The notes: generated by a model from the letters alone, not told the origin. A stretch of 64,000 bases of DNA from Onishia taeanensis (GCF_013349955.1 NZ_JABVXC010000003.1:186001-250000), one strand, 5' to 3'. Shown: positions 1 to 10,830, counted from the first letter of the stretch. Program-made: numbers and translations.

Positions 1-804
1 CACGATCACCTCGAGGTCTGGGTCCAGCAAAGCTGCAAGCAGAAGATCACCCTCAACGGCTGGCTCAACCCCTTCGGCCAGGCGCTGATAGGCCTGCGCT
101 GGCTGGCGTTCAAGTCAGGCCTGGGCGCCACCAACCACTTCGAGTCCAACGGCTATATCCGCAGCCGCCCGGGTCTTGAGTGGCCCGACCTGCAGTATCA
201 CTTCCTGGCCGGCGCCATCGCCTACGATGGCTCCAGCGCCGCCGAGGGGCACGGCTTTCAGGTGCACCTGGGCGCCAACAAGCCCAAGAGTCGCGGCTGG
301 GTAAAACTCGCCTCCTCCGACCCCGCCGCGCCACCCAAGATCTTCTTCAACTATCTGCACGAAGAAGAAGACAAGCAGGCCTATCGCGACGGCCTGCGCC
401 TGACCCGAGAGATCTTCGCCCAACCGGCCTTCGATGCCTATCGCGGCGATGAGCTATCGCCCGGGAAGGATGTCATCAGCGACCAAGAGGTCGACGAATG
501 GATCGCCAATAGCGCCGAAACCGCCTACCACCCCTGCGGCAGCTGTCGCATGGGCACTGACGACATGGCGGTGGTCGACCCCGAGTGCCGCGTCCGTGGC
601 ATCGAACGGCTGCGGGTGGTCGACTCCTCGATCATGCCTACCGTGACCAACGGTAATATCAATGCTCCCACCATCATGATCGCCGAGAAAGCCGCCGATC
701 ACATTCTCGAGCGACAGCTACTGGCGCCTTCCGACGCCGCCGTGTTCAGGATCAAGGACTCGCAGCGCCAACGTGAGGGAGAGCCTGAAAGACAAGCCTC
801 ATAG
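1..804 (+). CDS. betA: Choline dehydrogenase BetA, C-terminal part (5' end outside window)
   Basis: This is the last 267 residues of a GMC-family FAD oxidoreductase; the reading frame is open from base 1, so the start lies upstream. BetA oxidises choline to betaine aldehyde (and can carry on to glycine betaine) at the membrane, making the osmoprotectant glycine betaine. Visible signatures are the C-terminal GMC block with the active-site His in YHPCGSCRMG and the NGNINAPTIMIAEKAAD block with the active-site Asn. The segment around 'GLGATNHFESNGYIRS' is also typical of BetA. It ends with a short charged tail and is followed by a bidirectional terminator. Its partners betB/betI would be expected upstream but are not visible. 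Confidence is high for the family and good for BetA specifically. Confidence 0.9.
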   Translation, partial: HDHLEVWVQQSCKQKITLNGWLNPFGQALIGLRWLAFKSGLGATNHFESNGYIRSRPGLEWPDLQYHFLAGAIAYDGSSAAEGHGFQVHLGANKPKSRGWVKLASSDPAAPPKIFFNYLHEEEDKQAYRDGLRLTREIFAQPAFDAYRGDELSPGKDVISDQEVDEWIANSAETAYHPCGSCRMGTDDMAVVDPECRVRGIERLRVVDSSIMPTVTNGNINAPTIMIAEKAADHILERQLLAPSDAAVFRIKDSQRQREGEPERQAS

Positions 805-964
805 GCTCGTCTTGTTAACTCGATTCTCTAATTGGCTTCCCTAGCTCTTTTCTTTCACTTGCTTCGCTCACTTTCTTCTCCCGCTGGCGGCGCCGGGTCG
901 CCTCTCCAGCGGATCATTCGAATCCACTCGGCTCTATTATCTGGCCACCTTCATCCACCCATGC

Positions 965-1002
965 AAAAGCCCCGATATCCACGAGGATACCGGGGCTTTT
1001 TT
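965..1002. terminator. Bidirectional intrinsic terminator between betA and fruA
   Basis: A near-perfect inverted repeat, AAAAGCCCCG...CGGGGCTTTT, with inner arms ATATCC/GGATAC and an ACGA loop. It has T runs on both strands, so it can stop both betA (plus) and the convergent fruA operon (minus). Confidence 0.85.
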
Positions 1003-1025
1003 AGCGACGGATCAACCGCCGGCGG

Positions 1026-2783
1026 TCAGGCGTTGGCAGCCACCGAGACTTCCTGGCTGCCGCGCTTGATCAGCGCATAGCCAAGGCCGGTGACCAGCGA
1101 GCCAACGACGATGGCGGCAAGGTACAGGAATACCGGCGTGATGGCGTTGGGAATCAGCAGCACGAAGATGCCGCCGTGCGGTGCCATCAGCTTGGCACCC
1201 ACCAGCATCGAGATGGCACCGGTGATCGCCCCGCCGACCATGCAGGCAGGAATCACGCGCAACGGATCCTTGGCGGCAAACGGAATCGCCCCTTCACTGA
1301 TGAAGCACAGGCCCAGCACGAAGGACGCCTTGCCGGCTTCCCGCTCGGGCTCGGAGAACTTCGACTTGGCAACGAAGCTGGCAATACCCATGCCGATCGC
1401 CGGCACCATGCCTGCGGCCATGACGGCGGCCATTGGCGCATAGGTCTCGGAGGCCAACAGGCCCACGCCGAAGGTGTAGGCCGCCTTGTTGACCGGCCCG
1501 CCCATGTCGAAGCACATCATGGCCCCAAGCAGAATGCCCAGCAGTACAGCGTTGGCCGAGCCCATGTTCTCGAGGAAGTTGGTCAGCGTGGAGAGCACGG
1601 CGGCAACCGGCTCACCCACCACATAGATCATGGTCAGACCGGTGACCAGGCTCGCCACCAATGGAATGATCAGAATCGGCTTGAGCGACTCGATGCTCGA
1701 CGGCAGCTTGACGTAGTCGGCAACCGCCTTGGCGACGTAACCGGCAAGAAAGCCGGCGAGGATGCCGCCGATAAAGCCGGCGCCGAGGTTCGAGGCCAGC
1801 ATGCCGCCGATCATGCCCGGTGCGATGCCCGGCCGGTCGGCGATCGAATAGGCGATATAGCCAGCCAGCACCGGCACCATCAACGCGAAGGCGGTCCCGC
1901 CGCCAATCTGCATCAGTGCCGCGGCGAAGGTGCCCTCTTCCTTGAAGGCCTCGATGCCGAACACGAATGACAGGGCGATCAAAAGGCCCCCGGCGACCAC
2001 CATCGGCAGCATGAAGGACACCCCGGTCAGCAGGTGCTTGTAGACCCCCTTGTCCTTGACGCTCTTCTTGGCCTCGCCGCCACTGGCAGCGCCGCCGGCC
2101 GTTTCCACATCGGCCTCCGCCAAAGCCGCCTCGATGGCCTGGCGTGGCTTCTTCAGGGCATTGCCGGTAGAGGTGCGATAGATGCGCTTACCGGCGAAAC
2201 GGGTCGGGTCGACCTCGATATCGCAAGCCAACAGCACCACATCGGCGGCGGCGATCTCTTCCTCGGTCAGCTTATCCTGGGCGCCTACCGAGCCCTGGGT
2301 CTCAACGCGGATCTCGTGACCCAGCGCCCGGCCGGCTTCACTCAAGGCCTCGGCGGCCATGAAGGTATGCGCCACACCGGTCGGACAGGCGGTTACCGCG
2401 ACGATGCGCTGGGCACCGGCCGCAGCGGTTGCCACCGGCTTGGCACCGTCCTTGGCATCGTCGGCGGGCGGCGTATAGGCGGCTGCCTGGGCCTGAGCCC
2501 GCTCGAGGAAACCGGACGGATCCGGCAGGGCCTCGGCGATTGATGCCTGATAAAGCGACTTCCCGGCAAAGCGCTGGGGACTCGGCACCGTATCGGCGGC
2601 CACTACCACCAGATCGGCGGCGGCAATCGACTCGGCAGAAGCCGGTTCCACCGGCGCCAGTTCACCGTGCATTTCCACCGTGGTGGACCAGCCCAGCTGA
2701 CTGGCCGCCTGCTCGAGGCGCCGCGCGGCGAGGAAGGTGGTGGCCATGCCACTGGGGCAGGCAGTAATCAGGATCACATTCAT
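1026..2783 (-). CDS. fruA: PTS fructose transporter EIIB'BC component
   Basis: Membrane permease of the fructose phosphotransferase system: it takes up fructose and phosphorylates it to fructose 1-phosphate. The 585-residue protein has an N-terminal EIIB' domain (CPSGMATT, Cys9), an Ala/Pro-rich linker, a second EIIB domain with the usual phospho-Cys motif CPTGVAHT (Cys133), and a hydrophobic EIIC domain from about residue 240 to the end with many membrane segments. The first EIIB-like domain lacks the VAHT part and is probably a non-catalytic duplicate, as in other FruA proteins. It is the last gene of fruB-fruK-fruA; its ATG overlaps the fruK stop by four bases (ATGA), suggesting translational coupling. 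Regulation is expected through FruR encoded divergently. Confidence 0.93.
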   Translation of the reverse strand: MNVILITACPSGMATTFLAARRLEQAASQLGWSTTVEMHGELAPVEPASAESIAAADLVVVAADTVPSPQRFAGKSLYQASIAEALPDPSGFLERAQAQAAAYTPPADDAKDGAKPVATAAAGAQRIVAVTACPTGVAHTFMAAEALSEAGRALGHEIRVETQGSVGAQDKLTEEEIAAADVVLLACDIEVDPTRFAGKRIYRTSTGNALKKPRQAIEAALAEADVETAGGAASGGEAKKSVKDKGVYKHLLTGVSFMLPMVVAGGLLIALSFVFGIEAFKEEGTFAAALMQIGGGTAFALMVPVLAGYIAYSIADRPGIAPGMIGGMLASNLGAGFIGGILAGFLAGYVAKAVADYVKLPSSIESLKPILIIPLVASLVTGLTMIYVVGEPVAAVLSTLTNFLENMGSANAVLLGILLGAMMCFDMGGPVNKAAYTFGVGLLASETYAPMAAVMAAGMVPAIGMGIASFVAKSKFSEPEREAGKASFVLGLCFISEGAIPFAAKDPLRVIPACMVGGAITGAISMLVGAKLMAPHGGIFVLLIPNAITPVFLYLAAIVVGSLVTGLGYALIKRGSQEVSVAANA

Positions 2784-3754
2784 GCAAGCGCTCCCCCTGC
2801 GTCCACGTCGTTCAGGCGACGTACGCGGGTCTGTTGTTGGAGGTGAGGGAAGTCATCGGCGTGAGGATTGCCCACGCCGACATGGCGTACGGCTTCGGCG
2901 GACAGGGCCGTGGCAAAGCGCAGCGCCGCGTCGGGGGCATGGCCCTCGAGGACGCCGTGCAACATTCCGGCGAGCAAGGTGTCACCGGCACCCACGGTAC
3001 TGGCGACCGTCATTTTCGGCGGCGTGGCATGCCAGGCACCGCGCTGGCTGACCCACAGCACGCCATCGGCACCAGCGGAGATCAGCGCCTCCTGGATGCC
3101 GGCCTGATGCAGGCGAAGCCCCGCCGCCAGCCGGCGAGCATCGCTGTCAAGGGCCTCGCCGGCCCACTCGGCCAGTTCCAGCTCATTGGGCTTGACCGCA
3201 GTGGGAGTCGCCTCGATGGCGCGGGTCAGCGCAGGGCCGCTGGTGTCGACCCACACTGACAGACCATGCGCCTTGAGACGCGAGATCAGCGCGGCCTGGT
3301 CGTCGGCGTCGATACCCCTGGGCAGGCTGCCGGCGATCACCACGGCGTCAGGACGTCGGCTGGGGTCGGCGGCCAGCGCCTCCAGATCATCCAGAAAGGC
3401 TTTGAAAGTGGCCGCATCGATGACCAGGCCAGGGCCGTTGACGTCGGTGACGCGGCCGCTGTGCTCGGCGAGCTTGGCGTTGATGCGCGTCTCGCCGGGC
3501 ACGCGGTGGAAGACATCCTCGACGCCCATGTCCTTGAAGGCGCGCCGGAAGGGACCATCGTTGTCTGCCCCCAGAAAACCGGAGACCACGACCTCATGCC
3601 CCAGTGTCGCCAGCACCCGGGCGACGTTGACGCCCTTGCCGGCGGCGCTCAGTTGCGTCGCATCGGTCCGGTTGACCTCGCCAAGTGTCAGCGTCGGCAG
3701 ACCAATCGCCAGATCCAGCGCCGGATTGAGACTGATCGTCAGTACCTTGGCCAT
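2780..3754 (-). CDS. fruK: 1-phosphofructokinase
   Basis: A PfkB-family sugar kinase of 324 residues that phosphorylates fructose 1-phosphate to fructose 1,6-bisphosphate in the cytoplasm. The N-terminal PfkB signature is seen as GKGVNVARVLATLG, and the C-terminal ATP/anion-hole motif with the catalytic Asp as STVGAGDTLLAGML. Length is normal for FruK (about 310-325). It lies between fruB and fruA with overlaps on both sides (ATGA with fruA; one base with fruB), so the three are almost certainly one transcript. The position between the two PTS genes fits 1-phosphofructokinase rather than another PfkB kinase such as tagatose-6-phosphate kinase. Confidence 0.93.
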   Translation of the reverse strand: MAKVLTISLNPALDLAIGLPTLTLGEVNRTDATQLSAAGKGVNVARVLATLGHEVVVSGFLGADNDGPFRRAFKDMGVEDVFHRVPGETRINAKLAEHSGRVTDVNGPGLVIDAATFKAFLDDLEALAADPSRRPDAVVIAGSLPRGIDADDQAALISRLKAHGLSVWVDTSGPALTRAIEATPTAVKPNELELAEWAGEALDSDARRLAAGLRLHQAGIQEALISAGADGVLWVSQRGAWHATPPKMTVASTVGAGDTLLAGMLHGVLEGHAPDAALRFATALSAEAVRHVGVGNPHADDFPHLQQQTRVRRLNDVDAGGALA

Positions 3755-6642
3755 CAGCGCACCTCCAGCGCGTTTCTGACGTCATCGCTGGTCGCCTGGC
3801 CCAGGGCCAACGCGGCCTGGGCCTGGGCTTCGGCGAGATCGAAGTCGCGCAGCCGCGCCTTGACCATCGGCACCTGGCGGGCACTGACCGACAGCTCATC
3901 GACACCGAGGCCCACCAGCACCGGCACCGCCTGGGCGTCAGAAGCCAGCTCGCCGCATACCCCGACCCACTTGCCTTGGGCATGGGCGGCGTCGACGGTC
4001 ATCTGGATCAGGCGCAGCACCGCCGGGTGCAAGCCATCGGACTGAGCGGACAGCGCCGGGTGGCCGCGGTCGATGGCCAGGGTATACTGGGTCAGATCGT
4101 TGGTGCCTACCGAGAAGAAGTCGACCTCGGCGGCAAGCGTCGGCGCCAGCAGCGCACAGGACGGCACCTCGATCATCACGCCAAGCTGCACGTCGGTGGC
4201 GCGCTCCTCGGCCGGGATCTCCTCGAGCAGGCGATCGTAAATCGCCTTGGCGGCCCGGAACTCGGCGATATCTTTGACCATCGGCAGCATGATGCGTAGC
4301 GGCCGGCCCGATGTCTTGTCGCCACCCGCAGCCGCCATCAGCAGAGCGCGCAGTTGAGTCTCGAGCACCTCGGGCTGGGTCAGGGCCAGCCGAATCCCGC
4401 GCAGGCCGAGGAAAGGATTATCTTCCTGGGGGACCGGCCAGTAGGGCAGCGGCTTGTCACCGCCCACATCCAGGGTACGAGCGACCAAGGGACGACCATC
4501 GAGGGCATCCATGGCCTGCTGGTATTCGCCGATCTGGGTCTTGAGATCAGGCGCCTCGGAATGCGCCATGAAGATGAACTCGGTGCGCAGTAGCCCCACG
4601 CCCTCGGCGCCACGCTCGACGGCATCCTCGGTGTGAGCGGTATTGCCCAGGTTGGCGGCGACCTCGACGCGATGCCCGTCGCGGGTACGGCCCTCTTCGA
4701 AGCGTGCCGCCCAGGCCTCGCGCTCCAAGCGCTCATGCTCCTTGAGACTCAGTTCGGCACGCTGGCGACGCTCGGTGGACGGCGCAGGCGTGATGCGCCC
4801 ACGCTCGCCATCGAGGATCATCTCGATGCCGTCTTCAAGCGTCAGCACTCGCTCGCCGGCTCCCACGACGGCAGGAATACCCAGCGCACGGGCGAGGATA
4901 GCGCTGTGGGCCGTCGCACCGCCTCTGGCAGTCAGCAGGCCGCGGACTCGACTGGTGTCGAGACGAGCCACGTCGGAGGGACCGACATCGTCCATGACCA
5001 GAATGTAGGGATGATCCGGCGGAGTGGGCAGACTGATGTCGCACAGGATCCCCAGCACTCGCCGCCCCACGTCCCGCAGGTCGGCGGCACGTTCGGCAAG
5101 CAGGCGATCGGCGAGCATTTCCTGGGCCCTGGCCGCCGTCTCGATAGCGGTCCACCAGGCCGCCTCGGCAGAATAGCCTTCCTGAATGCCTTCGCGGGCG
5201 GCCTGATGCAGCTCCGGGTCGTCGAGCATTTCCTCGTGCATCGACAGGATCTCAGCGACCTCGCCACCCTGAGCGCTTTGCACCAGCGCCTCGAGTTGCT
5301 CGGCGCCTTCATGAATGGCCGCGTCCAGACGGCGCTTCTGCTCACCGGCATCGCCGGCCCGCTCGGGGTACTCGAAGCGCGGCGTGCGCATCACGAACAG
5401 CGGCGCGATGGCCATGCCTGGGGAGGCGGCAACCGCCTGATAGGGCGTATCGGCCGGCAGTGGCTCCGGCGGTTTGGTACCCTCGGGAGGCGTGCTGGCC
5501 ACGTGCTCACGACCTTCTTCGAAGGGCTGCACCACTTCCCCCAGGCCGTCCTGCATGGCCTCACACATGGCGTCCAGGGCCTGGCTGGCGCCCTCGCCTT
5601 CGGCCGAGAACACCAACTGCTGGCCACGCCGGGCACCGAGACCAATGACCTTGGTCAGGCTGGCCGCGGACACGGCCTCGCCGCTGCCATCGGCCAGGCG
5701 CACCCGGACCGCGACGCTCTGGCGACGCGCCACCTGAATCAGCTGCTTGGCCGGACGCGCATGCAGGCCGTGGGCGTTGAGCACTCGAGCACGCGCGGTC
5801 TGGGCGCTGGCCGACTCGCCGGACAGGCGTGCCAGCACGTTGTCGGCAGACAGCTGATGCAGATCATGGCCCTCACCGCGCTCGAGCAGGGCCGTTAGCC
5901 GTTCCAGCAGGCTGCGATGGGCATCGCCCTGGGCAGCCAGACAGAAGACGCCGCTAACCGCGCTATCGCCCTGGCCGATGACGGCCTCAGGAGTGGCCAG
6001 CGATAGTGCCGGGACCTTCACCTCTTTCGTGCTGGTCGCAAACCAGAGTCCCTGTCCCAGCGACAGCGGTGACTGAGAGGCGATATCGGCAACGAAGTCA
6101 TTGCCTACACAGCCCGCCTGCCGTAGCCGAGCGGCAGCGGCCAGGGCCAGCTCGAGCCGGTCCCGAGCGGGGAAGTTGAGACAGAGGGTATCGTCATCGA
6201 GGCGCGCTTCCACGACGGCCTTCGACAATAGCCCGGCCACCTCGGCGCGGGAGCCGGCGGCGGCCAACCGCTCGGCCACGCCCTCACGGTCCAGCACATG
6301 GGTCAACTGGCGCAGGATATCCAGGTGCTCGTCATTCTGGGCCGCGATGGTCACCAGCACATGCACCCGATTGCCGTCGTGCCAGTCGATGCCCTCAGGG
6401 AATTGAAGCACCCGCACGCCGGTACGCTTGACGTGGGTACGGCTCTCGGGTGTGCCATGGGGAATGGCGATGGCATTGCCGAGAAAAGTGGATGACTGCG
6501 CCTCGCGGGCATGCAGGCCATCGCGATAGTCCGGCGCCACCAGGCCGGCCTCAACCAGCGCCGAAGACGCCTGATCGAGAGCCGCGCGCCAGTCATCGGC
6601 CTTGCGGTCGAGCAGGATATCGTCCTGTCCGAGTGTCAACAT
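3754..6642 (-). CDS. fruB: Multiphosphoryl transfer protein FPr (EIIA-HPr-EI fusion)
   Basis: A 962-residue soluble PTS protein that carries phosphate from phosphoenolpyruvate to FruA. Domains in order: EIIA(Fru) with the phospho-His in [10 protein letters not shown] (His62); a linker region; an HPr domain with [12 protein letters not shown] (His294); and a complete Enzyme I domain from about residue 400 with the active His in GGATAHSAI (His579) and the PEP-binding region near the C-terminus. Because EI and HPr are fused in, the pathway needs no separate general PTS proteins, as in pseudomonads. A strong Shine-Dalgarno (AGGAGG) sits just upstream of the ATG. It is the first gene of the operon, read from the Cra-like operator region that it shares with fruR. 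Confidence 0.94.
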   Translation of the reverse strand: MLTLGQDDILLDRKADDWRAALDQASSALVEAGLVAPDYRDGLHAREAQSSTFLGNAIAIPHGTPESRTHVKRTGVRVLQFPEGIDWHDGNRVHVLVTIAAQNDEHLDILRQLTHVLDREGVAERLAAAGSRAEVAGLLSKAVVEARLDDDTLCLNFPARDRLELALAAAARLRQAGCVGNDFVADIASQSPLSLGQGLWFATSTKEVKVPALSLATPEAVIGQGDSAVSGVFCLAAQGDAHRSLLERLTALLERGEGHDLHQLSADNVLARLSGESASAQTARARVLNAHGLHARPAKQLIQVARRQSVAVRVRLADGSGEAVSAASLTKVIGLGARRGQQLVFSAEGEGASQALDAMCEAMQDGLGEVVQPFEEGREHVASTPPEGTKPPEPLPADTPYQAVAASPGMAIAPLFVMRTPRFEYPERAGDAGEQKRRLDAAIHEGAEQLEALVQSAQGGEVAEILSMHEEMLDDPELHQAAREGIQEGYSAEAAWWTAIETAARAQEMLADRLLAERAADLRDVGRRVLGILCDISLPTPPDHPYILVMDDVGPSDVARLDTSRVRGLLTARGGATAHSAILARALGIPAVVGAGERVLTLEDGIEMILDGERGRITPAPSTERRQRAELSLKEHERLEREAWAARFEEGRTRDGHRVEVAANLGNTAHTEDAVERGAEGVGLLRTEFIFMAHSEAPDLKTQIGEYQQAMDALDGRPLVARTLDVGGDKPLPYWPVPQEDNPFLGLRGIRLALTQPEVLETQLRALLMAAAGGDKTSGRPLRIMLPMVKDIAEFRAAKAIYDRLLEEIPAEERATDVQLGVMIEVPSCALLAPTLAAEVDFFSVGTNDLTQYTLAIDRGHPALSAQSDGLHPAVLRLIQMTVDAAHAQGKWVGVCGELASDAQAVPVLVGLGVDELSVSARQVPMVKARLRDFDLAEAQAQAALALGQATSDDVRNALEVR

Positions 6643-6734
6643 ACTAGCCTCCTGTGCCTGGGGGCGGGCAGCGTGAGTGCCGGCCGCTGGCTGACGGCCG
6701 TTGCAACTGGCCTTGCCAACCTTACTTTCCCATG

Positions 6735-6748
6735 GCTGAATCGTGTCA
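6735..6748. promoter_or_regulatory. Cra/FruR-like operator in the fruB-fruR intergenic region
   Basis: The 14-mer GCTGAATCGTGTCA matches the E. coli Cra consensus (RSTGAAWCSNTHHW) at 13 of 14 positions as I recall it. It lies between the divergent fruB operon and fruR. A TACAAT hexamer at 6761-6766, just downstream on the plus strand, could be the -10 of fruR. Binding of fructose 1-phosphate by FruR would relieve repression (family knowledge). Confidence 0.6.
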
Positions 6749-6876
6749 CCTAAGGTTTAGTACAATGCTGGATCGAGTCGGGCCATTTATCAAGCAGGAT
6801 CGGCTACGACCTTGGGCGTAGCCGCTGATGCCAAGGGCTCGCGTAGAATGAGCCGCATCGCATAGAAGGGACCATC

Positions 6877-7869
6877 ATGACGCTCGCAGAAATCGCTCGC
6901 CTGTCCGGCGTCTCCCGGACCACGGCAAGCTATGTCATCAACGGTAAGGCCAAAGAACGACGCATCAGTCAGGAGACCGTCGACCGGGTCATGGCGGTGG
7001 TCGAGCAGCATCACTACCGGATCGATGCCCAGGCGGCGGCGCTGCGCCGAGGCGCCAGCCGCACCATTGGGCTGATCATTCCCGACCTGGAGAATGCGAG
7101 TTATGCCCTGCTCGCCAAACGCCTCGAACAAGGAGCGAGACGCCGGGGCTATCAACTGCTGATCGCCGGCTCCGAGGACAACCCGGACAGCGAGCGCGAG
7201 CTGGCTCGCGCCCTGCGCGCGCAGCGCTGCGAGGTGCTGATCGTGGCCAGCTGTCTGGCCATGCACGATCCTTTCTATGCTGAGCTGATGGCCGGCGGCC
7301 TGCCAGTCATTGCCGTCGATCGCGCCCTGGACCCCCAGCGCTTCGTCAGCGTAGTCAGCAACAATCAGTCGGCCGCCAAGGCGCTGACCCATTCGGTTCT
7401 CGCCTCGAGTGTGGGGCGCATCGCCTGGCTGGATGCCGTGCCGCAGCTGTCGATCAGCATCGAGCGACTGGCGGGCTTCCACGAGGCCCTCGAGGGTCAC
7501 GGCTGCCAGGCCGTGACCCGCAGCGGGATCCGCTATGATCGCCAGGAAGGCGCTCGGCTGATGCGCGAGCTACTCGTGGATGAGGGTATGCCCGACGCGC
7601 TGGTCACGGCCTCTTATACGCTGCTCGATGGCGTATTGGACGAGCTGCTGGAAAGCGGTGGCCTGCCGTCCTCGCTGCGCCTGGCCACCTTCGGCGATGA
7701 CCGGCTGCTGGATTTCCTGCCCCTGCCGGTCAACTCGCTGCCCCAGCAGCACGACCGGATCGCCGACCTGACCCTGGATCGCGCCATTGCCGCCGCCCAC
7801 GGCGACTATCACCCAGGTCAGGTGGTGGTTGAGCGTGCCCTGCGCCGGCGCCTGCCGCCGGGCGGATGA
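6877..7869 (+). CDS. fruR: Fructose repressor FruR/Cra, LacI family
   Basis: A 330-residue LacI-family regulator. The N-terminal helix-turn-helix and hinge are clear (TLAEIARLSGVSRTTASYVING, followed by the hinge around residue 50-60), then a periplasmic-binding-like effector domain starting at about residue 63 (RTIGLIIPDLEN). It is divergent from fruBKA and most likely represses that operon, with fructose 1-phosphate as inducer, as for Pseudomonas FruR. A good ribosome site (AAGGGA) precedes the ATG at the chosen start. Length and the YVINGKAKERRIS stretch are typical of FruR/Cra rather than of other LacI members. Confidence 0.9.
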   Translation: MTLAEIARLSGVSRTTASYVINGKAKERRISQETVDRVMAVVEQHHYRIDAQAAALRRGASRTIGLIIPDLENASYALLAKRLEQGARRRGYQLLIAGSEDNPDSERELARALRAQRCEVLIVASCLAMHDPFYAELMAGGLPVIAVDRALDPQRFVSVVSNNQSAAKALTHSVLASSVGRIAWLDAVPQLSISIERLAGFHEALEGHGCQAVTRSGIRYDRQEGARLMRELLVDEGMPDALVTASYTLLDGVLDELLESGGLPSSLRLATFGDDRLLDFLPLPVNSLPQQHDRIADLTLDRAIAAAHGDYHPGQVVVERALRRRLPPGG

Positions 7870-7928
7870 GCGACACGCATGGTGTGCAGGTCACTACTGG
7901 CGGCATATTCCACTTCAGACGTTCCGTC

Positions 7929-10205
7929 TTAGGCCGGTTCGTCACCAGCACTCGGCGATCCGGCCTGGCTGGCTGACGACTGGCGGCCGGCGGTGCCGCC
8001 AAGCCAGGCATCCAGGGCGGCGAGCGAAGGTGCTAGGCTTTGGTCCAACGCAAGCAGCAACGCTGACAGTTCATCGCGCTGCGAAGCCTTGGCTGCAGCT
8101 TCAAGCGCCCTGGCCCGCTTTCCAACCTGTACCAGACCGAGGCTGAGCGCTTCGCCCTTCATCAAGTGCGCAAGCTGCATCACTTGCTCGACCTGCCCAT
8201 CGCAAACAGCCGCCGCCAAGACTTCCCGGCGATCAGGCAGTTGGCGACGATAGACGCCCACCAACTGCTTGGCGCCTTCGCTCTCGATATGCTCGTGCAG
8301 TTCATCGAGCACCTCCGGTGCCAGCCATTGGCAGTCTTCTGCATTAGCCTCAAGCGAGTCACCCGCTCCACTGAAGGATGATTCGTTGTCATCCCTGGCG
8401 TTTGCCTGCTCAGTCGCAGGTTCGGTCGACTGGCCAATATACCGATGCAGCGTCTTGAGCAACTGGGCACTGGCCAGCGGCTTGACCAGATAATCGTTCA
8501 TGCCGGCATCCAGGCAGCGAGAGCGCTCGTCACCAAAGGTACCAGCAGTCATGGCCACGATCGGCACCTCGGCACACCAGTCGGTGCGCATTCGCAGCTG
8601 TCGCGTCACTTCAAGCCCATCCATCAGCGGCATCTGCAGATCCATGAAGATCAAGGCATAGGGCTCGGTCTGAGTGATGCTCAGCGCCTCCTCACCCGAC
8701 GAGGCAATATCGACCTGACACCCCAGGCGCGACAGCATGATATGCGCCACCTGCTGATTGATCTCATTATCTTCAACGACTAGCAGCCGCTGGCCGGGAG
8801 GCAAGGCGGGCAACGTCTCCTGTGGGCCTTTTTCCCTCGAGCCCTCGGGCGCATTGACGCGCGGCAGTGGCACCTTGAACCAGAAGCAGCTGCCTTCGCC
8901 TATACGGCTGACGAAGTCCAAGTCCCCGTCCATGGCGCTCACCAGACGCCTGCAGATCACCAGCCCCAGGCCGCTGCCTCCGAACCGGCGCGCAGTGGAG
9001 GCATCGCCCTGACGAAAAGGCTCGAACAGGCGATGCTGCTGGCTACTGGGAATCCCTGGGCCGCTATCGCTGACCGATACATGCAGGCGTTCCTGCAAAG
9101 ACGAGTAGGCCACCAGCACCGAGACCTCGCCCTGCTCAGTGAACTTGATGGCGTTGGAAAGCAGGTTGAGGAGCACTTGCCGAAGCCGGCCGGGGTCACC
9201 CTGCAGTCGTTCAGGCACGTCTTCGGCGAGCCGTGCTGTCAGGGCAAGGTTCTTGTAGGTGGCCCGGGGCTCGAAGAGTCGCACCGCTGAATCGATCAGC
9301 TCCTGTAGCGAAAACTCGACCTGCTCGAGTTCGAAACGACCGGATTCAATACGCGAGAAATCGAGAATATCGTTGATCAATACGAGCAGCTTGTCGGCGC
9401 TGTCGTGGATGATTTCGGCATAGCGTCGCGAGGAAGGATCGAGTGGCCGGCCACGCAGCATCTCGCTCATGCCGATGACGCCATTGAGCGGTGTCCGAAT
9501 CTCATGGCTGACAGTGGCCAAAAACTCGGATTTGGCTTCATTGGCAGCCTGAGACCTTTGCGCAGCCTCCTCGAGACGACGCCTCAGCACTTCCTGATCG
9601 CGCCGAGACGCCGCATTCTCCCTGGCTTCGCGAAACAGAAACCGCGTCACCATCAGAATCGAAAGACTCATCAAGCCCAGCATGACAAGCAGCACCCAGT
9701 GAAGCAGTTGCAGGGCTTCTCGCTCTTGCTGCTTGGCATCGGCCAGATAGGCGTTGGTAGCGATCACCAACTGCTGGCTGAGATAGATCAAGGGGTCGAG
9801 TGCTGACTGGAGCGAGCGACGGGATGCCGGGTCCAGGCGCTCTAGACCGCCGAACTGAAGGTCCAGGATATCCATCTGGGTGGCGATGGCAGGTATCAGG
9901 CGCGCCTGGTCGTCGATGTGGCTAAAAAGCTCACTAATTTCACCGCGTTGCAGAAAGTTGAGCCGGCTATATAGCAGCTCGAACTTGACGCGTAATGACT
10001 CGAGATTCTCCGCATCGTTGAGCCGGTCGCGTAGCTGGATAGCCTCCCTGTCAAGCTTGTAAGCTACCCAGGTCGCATCTCCACCGACACTGCCGGCCAA
10101 GCCTTCCTGGCGCCATACCACCATGCCAGCCACCACCACCGCAGCCATGAAGAACACCAGCACCGAGACAGCGCCGAGTTTCAGGCGCAGCGGGTAGCGA
10201 AGCAT
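7929..10205 (-). CDS. Hybrid sensor histidine kinase (HisKA-HATPase-REC-Hpt)
   Basis: A 758-residue inner-membrane hybrid kinase. It has a membrane segment at about 11-31, a helical periplasmic domain (about 32-165), a second membrane segment (about 168-190), a coiled coil, a HisKA domain with the phospho-His in [12 protein letters not shown] (His234), an ATPase domain with the N box near 348 and the DSGPGIP and GGSGLGL boxes, a receiver with phospho-Asp in [11 protein letters not shown] (Asp522) and VKPL, and a C-terminal Hpt domain with His680 ([12 protein letters not shown]). No HAMP or PAS domain is obvious. No cognate response regulator is adjacent, so its output partner is elsewhere. 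It follows the molybdopterin-fold protein gene by about 40 bases in the same direction; such a pair suggests that protein supplies the periplasmic signal. Confidence 0.9.
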   Translation of the reverse strand: MLRYPLRLKLGAVSVLVFFMAAVVVAGMVVWRQEGLAGSVGGDATWVAYKLDREAIQLRDRLNDAENLESLRVKFELLYSRLNFLQRGEISELFSHIDDQARLIPAIATQMDILDLQFGGLERLDPASRRSLQSALDPLIYLSQQLVIATNAYLADAKQQEREALQLLHWVLLVMLGLMSLSILMVTRFLFREARENAASRRDQEVLRRRLEEAAQRSQAANEAKSEFLATVSHEIRTPLNGVIGMSEMLRGRPLDPSSRRYAEIIHDSADKLLVLINDILDFSRIESGRFELEQVEFSLQELIDSAVRLFEPRATYKNLALTARLAEDVPERLQGDPGRLRQVLLNLLSNAIKFTEQGEVSVLVAYSSLQERLHVSVSDSGPGIPSSQQHRLFEPFRQGDASTARRFGGSGLGLVICRRLVSAMDGDLDFVSRIGEGSCFWFKVPLPRVNAPEGSREKGPQETLPALPPGQRLLVVEDNEINQQVAHIMLSRLGCQVDIASSGEEALSITQTEPYALIFMDLQMPLMDGLEVTRQLRMRTDWCAEVPIVAMTAGTFGDERSRCLDAGMNDYLVKPLASAQLLKTLHRYIGQSTEPATEQANARDDNESSFSGAGDSLEANAEDCQWLAPEVLDELHEHIESEGAKQLVGVYRRQLPDRREVLAAAVCDGQVEQVMQLAHLMKGEALSLGLVQVGKRARALEAAAKASQRDELSALLLALDQSLAPSLAALDAWLGGTAGRQSSASQAGSPSAGDEPA

Positions 10206-10244
10206 GACGCCAAATGCCCCAGGGAAGGATGATATCGATACTGC

Positions 10245-10784
10245 TTAGTGAACATGAATCTTGGCAACCTGCCATACACTTCGATAGCGAATATTCTCGG
10301 TATTGAGCTCAGGGTTCTCATCGAAGGGGTATAACACGAAGAGCGGTCCGAAGTCGCGAATCGCCAATGGCTCACCATCCATGGTCATGGCCAGGATGAC
10401 CGCGTAATTCTGAATATCGCTGACTGGGATCTCCCCCGAAAAATGGTTCAGGGCCTCGACTCGCAGCTGGTCGCCTTGAGCGCCTACCCGGGACAAAAGA
10501 TCCCGAAGCAGCGGGCCTCGAAATTGCCGTTCCCGGTCCGTCCAAGGTGTGAGGGTAGTCACGACCCGATTAGGTAACGCATCGAGCATCTCCCGGTCGA
10601 AGCAAGCCTTGTCACCGTTGTTGGTGTAGCGAATGTCGCCGCTGATTTCGAGCAGTACCTTTCCGTCAGGCATGGGCAAGGACAAGGGATCGGCCTGAGC
10701 AGGTAAAGCAATGAGGCTTGCTAGCAGACACCGCAACAGGGTGTTGGCAAGCGGGTTCAAATAACACCTCCGACGGTCCAGCAT
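10245..10784 (-). CDS. Periplasmic molybdopterin-oxidoreductase-fold protein, probable sensor partner
   Basis: A small exported protein of about 179 residues: signal peptide with a charged N-terminus and an ALPAQA cleavage region, then a domain resembling the sulfite-oxidase/YedY molybdopterin fold (GPLLRDLLSRVGA, ALNHFSGEIPVSD, and DFGPLFVLYPFDENPEL near the end). In catalytic members a conserved Cys binds molybdenum; here the only Cys in the mature part is in KACFD near the N-terminus, and the expected Cys region reads TTLTPWTDRERQF. Catalysis therefore looks unlikely. I place the start at the ATG at 10784, which has a GGTGGGAG ribosome site; a GTG 12 bases upstream has none. It sits directly before the hybrid kinase gene, which implies a role in signal perception. 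Confidence 0.7.
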   Translation of the reverse strand: MLDRRRCYLNPLANTLLRCLLASLIALPAQADPLSLPMPDGKVLLEISGDIRYTNNGDKACFDREMLDALPNRVVTTLTPWTDRERQFRGPLLRDLLSRVGAQGDQLRVEALNHFSGEIPVSDIQNYAVILAMTMDGEPLAIRDFGPLFVLYPFDENPELNTENIRYRSVWQVAKIHVH

Positions 10785-10830
10785 GCATACTCCCACCTAC
10801 GCGATATTTGCTCGGCGACCAGGGGGCAAA

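Noticed and set aside
4633..5898. 421-codon plus-strand frame opposite fruB
   Set aside because: No domain features; fruB on the other strand carries every PTS motif.
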